This document shows positions 53,275 through 62,350 of a stretch of 64,000 nt of DNA, one piece after another. Source of the DNA: Schizochytrium sp. TIO01 (taxonomy: Eukaryota; Sar; Bigyra; Thraustochytrida; Thraustochytriidae); contig SMSO01000008.1 in NCBI GenBank assembly GCA_004764695.1, positions 186,001 through 250,000 on the forward strand, given 5' to 3'. Position 1 is the first letter of the stretch; each line of letters opens with the position of its first letter. The translations under genes were made by a program, and so were the position numbers. The notes beneath the pieces are model-generated. The model had not been told where the DNA came from. It was given only the letters and a program-made list of their open reading frames with translations, and did not search any database.

Positions 53275-53970
53275 GCTGCTGCTACTGCTGCTACTCTTAG
53301 CACCATCTGACGAAGATGAGGACGACGAAGAGGACTTTGCCTCGGGGTCGTACCGCAGAACAGTCTCAGGCGCAACACCATATTTCTTCTTCAGAGCCTT
53401 GACGAGGCTGCGATGGCCCTTACCTCCTTCTTCGCCGCCTGCCTTCTTCAAGACCTTATCAATGTTATCCTGAGTTGCCTTTTCTGGAGCGTGCTCCTGA
53501 TAAAATTTTTCGAGAGATTCTCTAGTGACTTTGATGTTGGTCTCTCGAAAGTCCTTCGCCATGCGAGCAGCCCATGACTGGAGTTGCTGCAGATCGCCTC
53601 CGGAGAACTGGTGGCGCTTTTTGCCGTCCTGATAGAACTGAAATGTCGGCATGCTGCGGATCCTCTGGATGGAGCTGGTCTCGCGGTTGCCATTCACATC
53701 GACCTTCGCAAAGACTACCTTATCTGCGTACTGCTTGGCCAAGTTCTTGTAGTGTGGCGCAATCTGTCTGCAAGGGCCACATCCGTCGGAGTAGTAGTCG
53801 ATGATGACGCCGAGTCCCGTCACGTCGCGATGGTAATTTAAGAGCCGCGTGAACTCTTTCTGCGTGCGGAGGTTGCGCACGAGAGGGCGACCACTGACGC
53901 TGGCGAGAGCAATGCCTAAGACCACGAGAACCAGCACCAGGCTAGACTGCAGGCACCCTTGACGCACCAT
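51886..53970 (-). CDS. Secretory thioredoxin-thioredoxin reductase fusion
   Basis: 694 residues from ATG 53970; an upstream TTG in frame would precede the signal peptide and is not preferred. MVRQGCLQSSLVLVLVVLGI ALASVSG is a classical signal peptide. A thioredoxin domain follows with CGPC (C64, C67; YSDGCGPCRQIAP), VDVNGN and the cis-proline MPTF. A short helical segment (LEKFYQEHAP, LKKKYGVAPE), a long poly-Ser tract and an acidic stretch link it to a low-molecular-weight thioredoxin reductase: FAD motif GAGPAG, redox-active CATC (about C458, C461), NADPH motif GGGDTA, and GVFAAGDVAD. Known: TrxR passes NADPH electrons via FAD and CxxC to thioredoxin. In plant NTRC the order is TrxR then Trx; here it is reversed. 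There is no KDEL at the C-terminus (DDNMAA). Inference: a self-contained disulfide-reducing enzyme in the ER, endomembranes or outside the cell. Confidence 0.92.
53237..53295. repeat. CTG/CTA triplet tract coding poly-Ser
   Basis: On the minus strand it reads AGC/AGT serine codons in the Trx-TrxR linker. A G8 run (53225-53233) adjoins it and codes PPP. Confidence 0.85.
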
Positions 53971-54529
53971 ACTTGCTGTCTTGGACCTGGCGGAGAGACA
54001 AAGTTTGATCAGCGGCTTTGCCAAGACGCAAGTGAACAACCAAGACTTTCTAGGTCTTGCTTGCTTTAGTCGTTTAGTTGACAGGCACGCAGGCCCGGTC
54101 CAAGAAGATCAAGCTCGTAGTGACGAGAGAGAGTGACAGAGAAAAAGAGAGAGAGTTGAGAAAGCGAGAATGCGGTAAACCGCCTCCCCGTTTCTCAGTT
54201 TGTAATTGAGATACTGGTAGAGATACCTAGTAGCGCTTGTATGTTATTAATGTATTTCTTGTTGCCGGTGATGCTTTTCTAATTTTTTATAGTTTTTTGT
54301 ATGGTACAAACTTGAATATCATACTACTACCAGGCAGGTACCCACTGGTAGCTTTAAAAACAAAACAAAATATTTTTAAAATCAAAAAATACTATTAAAA
54401 AAATGCGGAAATCATCGTCACTTACTTGAATTACTATCTTATCAGGAGTAACTCGCTAAACTGGAAAGCCTACTGCTGTCGCATGGATCTTCTCAACTGT
54501 ACAGGTACAGACAGCTCAAGCCCTAAGAT

Positions 54530-54844
54530 TGATAAGGCTTTTGGTCACTCGCCTTCTCTTCCACTCTACCGCACTTCATAAGTTTCGATGCATGCGTCGC
54601 GCCCTTTTCGAAGTTGATTGCGAGGTTTCATAGAACGTTGAAAAACAAATGCCAGGAATTGCTTCATGACGTCCTTCCTTCTCTTCGTGAGATGCGAGTA
54701 AACCGACCATCATCATGGACACACCAATGGAATACATTGCAGATTACCAGGTCGGCTGCATCGCAGAAATCAAACTATCTGTTTCCACGTGTTTTGCCTT
54801 CAAACACGCGCTGCGCTTTGGGCCCCAATTCCATTCCTTTCAAC
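54530..54844 (+). pseudogene. Possible degenerate retroelement integrase fragment
   Basis: One frame reads APFSKLIARFHRTLKNK followed, some 50 residues on, by SNYLFPRVLP. This recalls the end of an integrase core (PxSNGxVERFHRTLK, then SPNYLLFGR), but the catalytic glutamate position is Ala and no reverse transcriptase, protease or terminal repeats are visible nearby. The frame ends at TAA near 54845. A weathered remnant is plausible; chance resemblance remains possible. Confidence 0.25.
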
Positions 54845-55003
54845 TAAAATAATAATATAAAGATATAAAGCCTTTTTCCGAGTCCGTAGTAGATTGGGCT
54901 CTTTGGTCTCTACTCTTTTTAAAAATTAAAGCTAAAAAATAAAAGAAAGAATCAGACTACTTCTGCTAAAAGCTAGTTAGTTAGTTAATTAGTTAGTCAG
55001 TCG

Positions 55004-55004
55004 G

Positions 55005-55074
<70 letters not shown>
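55004..55074 (+). repeat. (GATA)n microsatellite
   Basis: About seventeen uninterrupted GATA units, the longest perfect array in the window, followed to about 55128 by TAG, TTA and GTG triplets. Confidence 0.95.
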
Positions 55075-55075
<1 letters not shown>

Positions 55076-56959
55076 TAGTATTATTATTATTATTAGTAGT
55101 AGTAGTGGTGGTAGTAGTAGTAGTAGAACAATCGTACGAGCCTTTTAGTGCGTTGCCGTACTATCTTAAGAGTTAAAAAGTCTTCCACGCTGGCATCAGA
55201 CACGCTAGAAATGCTGCTACGTGGGTATGTAGGAAGGGCGCTGGCTAATACTTACTTACTGAGGCTGTTCTATGCCCTATCTATTTGAACGAAAAGCAGC
55301 CAAGCACTGCCGCTGGTCAGATGCGATCCTTTAACATGAGCAATCATTCAAGGCTCAGCGCGCTAGGCGCTCGTAAGCGGCAAGCAATTCAAGTGATAAA
55401 TTGCAAGCCAACCTAGAGCAAGTCACTCAAGCGATATGTTTTGACACATTTAAAAGAAGGAGCCATCTTCGATTGAGGATGGATGATTCATCCAGTTCTT
55501 AAAACTGAATTAAGTAGGGTAGGGGATTCAATCAAAGCCCCATGGGGTACAATCCAGTAGCCTGCTTCGCGGGCGACTTTGGGATGGGATACGTCAGTCC
55601 CTATGGTCAACAAATCAGAACTCTATTTCCGTTTTTAGACCTTGGGATCATGAATATACTAAATTCAACTACTTTTGCTCCAACTATGCGGCGACAAGCC
55701 CAGCTTCTCGCTGTGATCAATATGGTGGTGATGACTACTGTGATCGCCGACAGTGGCCATCTATATCCATCTTACGCACAAGATCCGCATAGCCTACAGC
55801 AAACAGACTGAAGAGCATAACATGTGGAATCTGGCTGAAGTACCAGAACTTTTATAGTGGTCTTTATTGAAAGGTTTTTGTTTGAACACTGTATTAGTTT
55901 CTTCTTTAGTGTAATGGGTCGTCATGAGAAGCTACATAAAAAGTTTCAACGATGTTACTTGCGTTTGTATAATATTGTGGTATTATCCTGCAAACGTAAA
56001 ATTGATTTGAGCTGGCTTTGTTAGTTAGTCTCCTTTCTAATTGAGCTGCTTGCCTTGAGGCCGAATTTGATCTAGATTCATGTGTAAAACTCTCTGAAAA
56101 CCACCTTTGCTTCTGAGTCCTATGTGCTTGGTTTGATACAACGTACGTTTGCTGCGATTTATAGAGCAAACTAATTTAAAATGCACAACTACAGATATGT
56201 CAGCACAAGCGTTGAGCAAAGGCCTTCCCCATGCACACACTATCAGTGTAGGTAGTGTTGAGCTGTTCGATGTTTGGAGGTCTGGGTAGCAAGCACTAGG
56301 TTTAGGCTGGGTTCAAGACATCATGAGTAACGTCCGAGCAGAAATGAAGGAGTAGCTAAACCCTATGAGCAGTTACTGAGCTTGTGTAAGATGAGGAAAG
56401 ATAACAAAACAGAAATTGTCCATTGCCCAGCCTATCAAACCATTTGACCATCAGCATAAGTATGAAACAAGCTAGTACAAACTTCATGCAACTTGAAGGT
56501 AGGTAGTGTAGGTAAATACTTGTCGTCAACGTAATCATCATTTCATTCAAAGTAGCTAGAAGATAGCAGGTGTATACCCAAAAAGCAAGGGTACAGCCTT
56601 AAATGAGTCCATGCTATGCAAAGAGCTTCAAGTTTGAGAGCATACGGTATAGGTATATTACCTTGAGTTTTAAAGCAAGCAAGCAAGCAAAAGCCTGAGG
56701 TCGATAGGGGTTGTTGCTAGGTAGGTACCCGCCTCTGACGAGTGACCGAGTTGAGAGTTTGCTTTAGGAAGAGTCTGGTCCAGCTAATTAACACCTACCT
56801 AGCTAATTCGCTTAGAAGACATCCAATGAAGGGTGTAAGTAAGTATTAGCAGGCATAGTAGGACAGGTACCTACGAGTGAACTCCTCCCTCTTCCTCATA
56901 GCTCTAGCTAGCTAGAGAGAAGAACAAACACAAGTCACACTAAGTCCCAGATCGATCAG

Positions 56960-56990
56960 CGTAGCAACAGCAGCAGCAGCAGCAGCAGAC
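56960..56990 (+). repeat. (CAG)n microsatellite
   Basis: Eight or nine CAG units in the presumed upstream region of the large low-complexity gene. Confidence 0.85.
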
Positions 56991-58354
56991 AGTTCCTCAG
57001 CTTTCACCGATAGCTTCACAAAGCAGCTATCAAGGTGGCTCGCGCAACGCAGCGTCCCGCAGGCTCCAGGCTCCCCATCCATCTTACCCTGCTGCGTTGT
57101 ACTCGACCGTATCAGCTTTCTTCACAGAGCTGCCTTCTGCGCTTTGGTCTATTTAGCTTTGTCATTCTTTCTTTCTGTCTTTGTGTGAAGCAGCGCATTC
57201 GCCCTTCCGGGACCTGCCTCACGCCTCAACCGTGCTACGCAGCCCTCATCGGGAAAGGGGTTGCTCTCTGAGCTGCCTCCTCTCTCTCTAGCGCCGACCT
57301 TCGCGTATGAATGAGTGGATGGTTGTATGCGTGTATTCTTGCTTGCTTGCTTGCGTGCGAACGTAGAAACCTAGTTCGGTCTCGCTGGCAAGGGCAAGGG
57401 GAAAAAGAACAGCCTTGAAACAGACATGCCAAAAGAACAGAAAAAGGAAACACAGAACACAGGAAAGAACGAGAGAACGTTCCAAGAAGTCCTAGCTAAG
57501 CTATTTATTTTACACACAGAACTTGAAGAAGAGCAGACTTCGTTCATGGAGAAGAGGCAAGCTCCCGCTCTGGATTTGCTTGATTGCTTGCTTTTCTACA
57601 GTGCTGGTTCTTCACTCTGTTACTGCTACTCACGTCTTATCTTCCGATTTGGTTAGGGAAGTCTTAAGCAGCGGCTCTCCAGCTAGGTGTACCTACCCTG
57701 TTATTGGTTTATCTGTGAAGCGTAGGCGGTTTTCTGCCAAAAGTAGCTCACTCTGTGCTATTCCAACTAGCCCGAGGCATTAATAAGGTCCCTTCGAAGC
57801 TCTCCCAAACCCAGGTTGTGCTGCAGAGAGACGGCAATAGAGCAAGAGGGCAACACAAAGGTCTGCTATTCACCTGTTGCTCTTAAAAGCTCATCTGTGG
57901 ATTGATCGCCCTTATCATCTTTGTCTCTCCCAGCAGAAGTAGTAGCATTAGTACTAGTAATAGTACTAGTAAGTATCTGACTGCTATTGAGGAATACTGG
58001 ATACTACTACATCTGAGGTACACACCTGTGACTTTTTCTCTCTTTCTTTAATCCTTCGAGTCTGCCTAGACCTCTCTTACTTTTAATTTTATCATTAAAA
58101 AAGAAAGATAAAGAAGAGGTCACAGGAGAGAACTCACTCAAGGGTTCCTTTTCTTTTGCATTTCTCTCTCTCTTTCTCCTTTTCTTTAACCCCCAGCCCC
58201 GCAATCTTTGTCTTCGCAGCTCTTCTCGTGCTCTCCACACTCCGCTTGGTCAGGGTCCTCGTGACTTTAGGACTGCTGTTAGGTCCTTGAGGGCTACTCC
58301 TTATTGTTCTTCTCATTCCTGAAGACTCTTCGTTCGTTGTCATCGTTGTTAACG

Positions 58355-61300
58355 ATGGGCCGCCAGCGCGGCGGCAGGGGTACTGAGCCGCACGCTCGAC
58401 ACGCGTTTGCAGGAGGAGAGCACAGTCTAAGACATCATTCGAGGCGTCCTAGCAGCGTAGGGACCTCGCCTCGACCCCACGAAGACGCCTCCTCGCTGCA
58501 GGAGCCCATGAGGCCCAACTCCACTACAACGCCTTGGAGCCCAGCACCTATGCAGCGTGGCTGGCGAAGGCGACCATGCGCAACAGAGAATGGCACTGGA
58601 GAAATAAGAGACACGAGCAACTCTGTAATCATAGATGAACATGAGGCTATGAGCGGTAGGGACGCATCGACGACAACACAAGATAGGCCTTATGGGGGAC
58701 CAAATGGAGCTCCCCCCGTCGGAGAAGGCAATGGCACAGATGAGGACAGACGCCCTGAGGAGGATGACGCTAAGGAACAGAATGGTGCAGAGAAAATACA
58801 AGCAAACCTCAAAAGAAGTCGCGGAAGAAGGCGCAGAAGAACACAGATACAGATCGAAGGAGGGCTCGAAGGGCTCAGTATATACGGAAAACTGGAAAGT
58901 CAGCAGAAATCAGAACCTCGTGCTACTACAGACTGGGCTATCTCGGCAGCGCCAAGAACATCGGTTAGAGGGACTGCGAACGAGATCCCTGGAAGCTGGT
59001 GGAGGTACTTTGCGCCAGAACTGACGGTGTCTGCTGTGGTGCTGGTGGCAATAGCGACGCTGTGGAAGGCGCAGGAGGCGCGTTTTTTGGCGGCGGACGC
59101 CATCTTTCAACCAACCTGGCCAACCTGCTCGGTAGCAGGTCTATCTTCTGATTCAGCAGCAGAGCCAGCTATATCAGCGACAGCGAGGGAGGAATACGAC
59201 CCTTTTCTACTCCAAGCAGCGCTTTCAGTTTGCATAGGTGTGATACTCGGCGGTATCCTCGCACCTGAGCCTTCTCAAGATCTATCTCTTGAGCACGCTT
59301 TAGAGAAGAAAGAAGAGCTGGAACAAAGGGAACGCCCACGCGCACACTTTGTAGGAAACAGGGGTACTCAGTCACAAGGGACCCCAAGGTGCACACTCAT
59401 CAACGGATCTGCCGCGGCTCAGTGTGGCCCGTGCTCAGCAAGGACTTCGGAGGGTAGTAATATAAATAGTGTAAACAGTAGTCCTGAGTGGACGGTATAC
59501 GGGACCAGGTGGCACTCTTCGCGCCTTTTTCAGGTCCCAGAGACCGACTCGGACAGCGTCGTTGCGGACAGCGCAGAAGCAAGATTCCAAGGAGGAAGTG
59601 GAAGCGGCGAGGATCTGAGTTGCTGGAGCTGCTCGAGCTGTTTGGAGCAGCAGTCTTGCTATCGAGATCGCAGTACTCGTTACTGTTGCTGGAAGAGCTC
59701 AGCAGGTCATGAGAAGCAACGGCCTGAGGAAGAACTTAGAGGAGTTCAACAACAACAACAACAAGAACAACAACAAGAAGAAAGAGAATCTGTATCTGTT
59801 GACAGCAACCAGGAAGACCACTTTGAGAAAACCGGGGTCTGTTTTTGCTGCCAGCAAACCAAGAACTACGAGAGGGCAATCTCGCGGTCCTCCTCCTCAT
59901 CGTCTTCGTTTGAGTCGAGGTTGTCGTCGTCTTCGTCTTCGTCTTCGTCTTCTTCCTCGTCTTGCTGTAGCTCAACTTGTTCATCTACGAGGAGAAGGAG
60001 GAGGAGGAGGAGGAAGTCCACTGATTCTGAGGAGGTAGTATCTGATAGAACTCTAACCAAGTCCACCAAGCTCAACTTGTTAGAGGCCAGCAACTGTCAC
60101 TTCTTCGACCCAAACGACTCCAGAAACGGGTGCACGGCCGCCCCGAGTCAGCAGCAGCCCCCTCAGCAGCGTCTTCATCAGCCTCGATCGAGCGCCATAA
60201 GCAGCTCCAGCAGCTCCAGCAGCAAGAACCAGAAGAGCAAGCAGAGCAAGCAGAACAAGCAGAACAAGGGCAGACGTATTACCATTGGTACTGCTTTAAG
60301 TTGCTGCGATTCTCTGCCTGACGCTCTGTACTGCGCTCCTCACATCGCTCAATATAGGCGTACTAGTGTTAAGGGTAGAAGGGCCATTGAGAGTTCTCTT
60401 CTTGCAGAGACCAGCAGAGGTTCTACTGATAAAGGTAGAAAGGCTACTGGTAAAAGGAGGAAGAAAAAGGGAGAAAAAAAGTCCGCTGATCATCGCACTT
60501 TTCTGGCTTCTCTGAACCAATCTCGATCATTTCAAAATCGATCATCTCAAAATCAAGATCAACTTCGAAACCAAGGCAAACATCAATCTGCAGGATCCAG
60601 AAACCAAGACCAGAGCCGACAGCTGCAAGACAGCTGCGAGCCCTGCCGGTGTAGATACCTGCAGAACCCAGCAGAAGCTGACTGGTTTGAGGAGAACGGA
60701 ACAGCGGCAACACAGGAGGCCTGCTCACCCGGCTCTCGAGGAGGTCGCCGTGGTCGCAGACGCCTTCTTCTCCAGCACCAGTCGCAGGAAGAGAACAACT
60801 CTTTGCTGGGTGCCAGCGCCAAAGAGGGCAGCTACGCCGGGACCAGTGGCGGGAGCGTGATCAAAGACGGAGAAGAAGCAGAACCGAGAACCACACAGGC
60901 ACGAGCAGAAGCGGCGGTATTGGCGAAGCAGCAAAGCAAAAACACTAGCAGCAGAAGCGGCATCAGCAGCGAAGGTGGAAGCACAGGAAGAAAATCCTCT
61001 GTTAGCCTGGCTCGTAGGCTTCCTTTCCCTCGAGAGCTTAGCGACAAGTCTCCTCTGAGTCTGCATTATAACAAGAGCGCCAGAACTCGCGGAGGCTGGG
61101 AAAATCAGGTTCAGCCACAGAAAGGGGATCGAGTTCAAGTTGTCAAGCGAAAAGACATCCTTCAGCAGCAACAACAACAAGTAGTACAGCAGCGACGGCA
61201 AGCACGGCAGCGACTCAGTTCCATTGGTAACAAAAAGTGGTGCGAGGTAAAGCGGAAAGAGCAAACAAGTTTGAAGGCAGAAGAAGAAGAAGAAGAAGAA

Positions 61301-62350
61301 GAAGAAGAAAAAGGTGAAGGAGGAGAAGAGCTTAGAGTACTAAGAACCCACTGGAGACAGGTCCGGGTGGCCTTGGGAGAGCTCAGTTCTGCGACGGCGT
61401 GGAGTGCAGTCTGCTTAGGAGCAGGAGTCGTTCAAACCTCTACGTGCTTGTGGAGAGTAGCGCTCAAGCAAAGGAGCATTTGCAGTCGAACAGCGAGAAA
61501 GGACTCCTGCGCACAGCTCTGCCATTGTGACGTTGCAAAAATGGGTCAAGACCTCGCCAAACTTCATCAACTGCAGCAGCAGCAACAACAACAAGAGGGC
61601 GGAGATGGCAAGAACAGAATGGGCAAGAAAACACTCTCGAGGAAAGGCTCCTGCCTTGATGAGCTCCTGAGTGCAACTGGATTCCCGCCACTCAGGCGTA
61701 CAGATAGCAACCAGACAATGATGCCTTCAGACGATGAAGCCGACCACGAGTCAGATGATGATGATGCAGAAATTGCATCTCTCTACAGGAACTCGAAGCA
61801 CCGTGACTTTATCCTTGAGCAACTCAACTCAACGCCGACAAAGCCCAAACGCAAGTCGCGAGCCTCAAGTATGCCCGAAAGCTCAAGAGCATCAAGAGAC
61901 TCGCACGCCCTAAGTGATCTCCTCAGTGTTCACGACATCGACGACGAAGAAGACCTGGAGCTCCTCTCGCACCTCAACAGTGCTTCAGAATACAGTGATG
62001 ATACATCTGAAAGCAAACTATCTGAAGACGAGGAGCTCGCACTTTTACGGCGAGCAGCCCAAGCATGGGAAACCAACGACATGGGCGCTATCCACGCTTG
62101 TGAACGTGAAATCCGCGTTCGTTTGCTCGATCCAACCAAGGACACTCGTTCGCGCCTAGAACGCGAGGTGATGCTCCTCCGCCAACAGCTTGAATCTCAG
62201 AGCACAGAACTTCTTAAGCTTCGGGTATCCCAGGCTACATCGCCGTATCACTCCCGCAACGCTGCCGGGTCAGACTCCACATCTGTCACCTCGGATATTC
62301 ACTCCGAGTCTGATGCCTTCTCCTCAGTATCAGGCGCAGGCTTTTTGTAA
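58355..62350 (+). CDS. Very large low-complexity protein with two hydrophobic segments, function unknown
   Basis: 1331 residues from ATG 58355 (MGRQRGGRG); a TTG 51 bases upstream is also in frame. No family is recognised. Residues 1-230 are Arg/Gly/Ser-rich. Two hydrophobic stretches near 232-246 (LTVSAVVLVAIATLW) and 288-307 (FLLQAALSVCIGVILGGIL) could be membrane helices. The middle is dominated by poly-Gln, poly-Ser, poly-Arg and poly-Glu (for example 59745-59790, 59885-59965, 59992-60020, 61271-61313) with a Cys-rich patch. The last 270 residues look more like ordinary protein: acidic Ser motifs (DDEADHESDDDD, DIDDEEDLELLSHL) and a coiled coil (SRLEREVMLLRQQLESQSTE). An internal ATG at 61541, in strong context AAAATGG (MGQDLAKL), could start a separate 269-residue product. 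Introns inside the repetitive middle cannot be excluded. Confidence 0.55.
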   Translation: MGRQRGGRGTEPHARHAFAGGEHSLRHHSRRPSSVGTSPRPHEDASSLQEPMRPNSTTTPWSPAPMQRGWRRRPCATENGTGEIRDTSNSVIIDEHEAMSGRDASTTTQDRPYGGPNGAPPVGEGNGTDEDRRPEEDDAKEQNGAEKIQANLKRSRGRRRRRTQIQIEGGLEGLSIYGKLESQQKSEPRATTDWAISAAPRTSVRGTANEIPGSWWRYFAPELTVSAVVLVAIATLWKAQEARFLAADAIFQPTWPTCSVAGLSSDSAAEPAISATAREEYDPFLLQAALSVCIGVILGGILAPEPSQDLSLEHALEKKEELEQRERPRAHFVGNRGTQSQGTPRCTLINGSAAAQCGPCSARTSEGSNINSVNSSPEWTVYGTRWHSSRLFQVPETDSDSVVADSAEARFQGGSGSGEDLSCWSCSSCLEQQSCYRDRSTRYCCWKSSAGHEKQRPEEELRGVQQQQQQEQQQEERESVSVDSNQEDHFEKTGVCFCCQQTKNYERAISRSSSSSSSFESRLSSSSSSSSSSSSSCCSSTCSSTRRRRRRRRKSTDSEEVVSDRTLTKSTKLNLLEASNCHFFDPNDSRNGCTAAPSQQQPPQQRLHQPRSSAISSSSSSSSKNQKSKQSKQNKQNKGRRITIGTALSCCDSLPDALYCAPHIAQYRRTSVKGRRAIESSLLAETSRGSTDKGRKATGKRRKKKGEKKSADHRTFLASLNQSRSFQNRSSQNQDQLRNQGKHQSAGSRNQDQSRQLQDSCEPCRCRYLQNPAEADWFEENGTAATQEACSPGSRGGRRGRRRLLLQHQSQEENNSLLGASAKEGSYAGTSGGSVIKDGEEAEPRTTQARAEAAVLAKQQSKNTSSRSGISSEGGSTGRKSSVSLARRLPFPRELSDKSPLSLHYNKSARTRGGWENQVQPQKGDRVQVVKRKDILQQQQQQVVQQRRQARQRLSSIGNKKWCEVKRKEQTSLKAEEEEEEEEEEKGEGGEELRVLRTHWRQVRVALGELSSATAWSAVCLGAGVVQTSTCLWRVALKQRSICSRTARKDSCAQLCHCDVAKMGQDLAKLHQLQQQQQQQEGGDGKNRMGKKTLSRKGSCLDELLSATGFPPLRRTDSNQTMMPSDDEADHESDDDDAEIASLYRNSKHRDFILEQLNSTPTKPKRKSRASSMPESSRASRDSHALSDLLSVHDIDDEEDLELLSHLNSASEYSDDTSESKLSEDEELALLRRAAQAWETNDMGAIHACEREIRVRLLDPTKDTRSRLEREVMLLRQQLESQSTELLKLRVSQATSPYHSRNAAGSDSTSVTSDIHSESDAFSSVSGAGFL
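61271..61313 (+). repeat. (GAA)n tract coding poly-Glu
   Basis: About fourteen GAA units in the large low-complexity frame. Confidence 0.85.

Larger units (their letters stand above)
53971..58354. other. Longest divergent intergenic region
   Basis: About 4.4 kb between the Trx-TrxR gene and the large low-complexity gene. Contains the (GATA)n array, TAG/TTA triplets, TAGG/CCTA tracts near 56700-56870, a (CAG)n run near 56960, and a possible retroelement relic at 54530-54844. The other short frames have no recognisable product. Confidence 0.55.

Noticed and set aside
52962-53381. Antisense-phase frame rich in Ala/Val opposite the poly-Ser linker
   Set aside because: Alternative frame of the triplet repeat; the Trx-TrxR frame is supported by motifs on both sides.
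55542-55811. 89-residue frame with balanced composition
   Set aside because: No recognisable motif, no upstream or downstream exon, and it lies in repeat-rich intergenic DNA; left unannotated.
60725-61264. 179-residue antisense frame in the low-complexity gene
   Set aside because: Shadow of the Gln/Ser/Arg-rich plus-strand frame, with no motif of its own.
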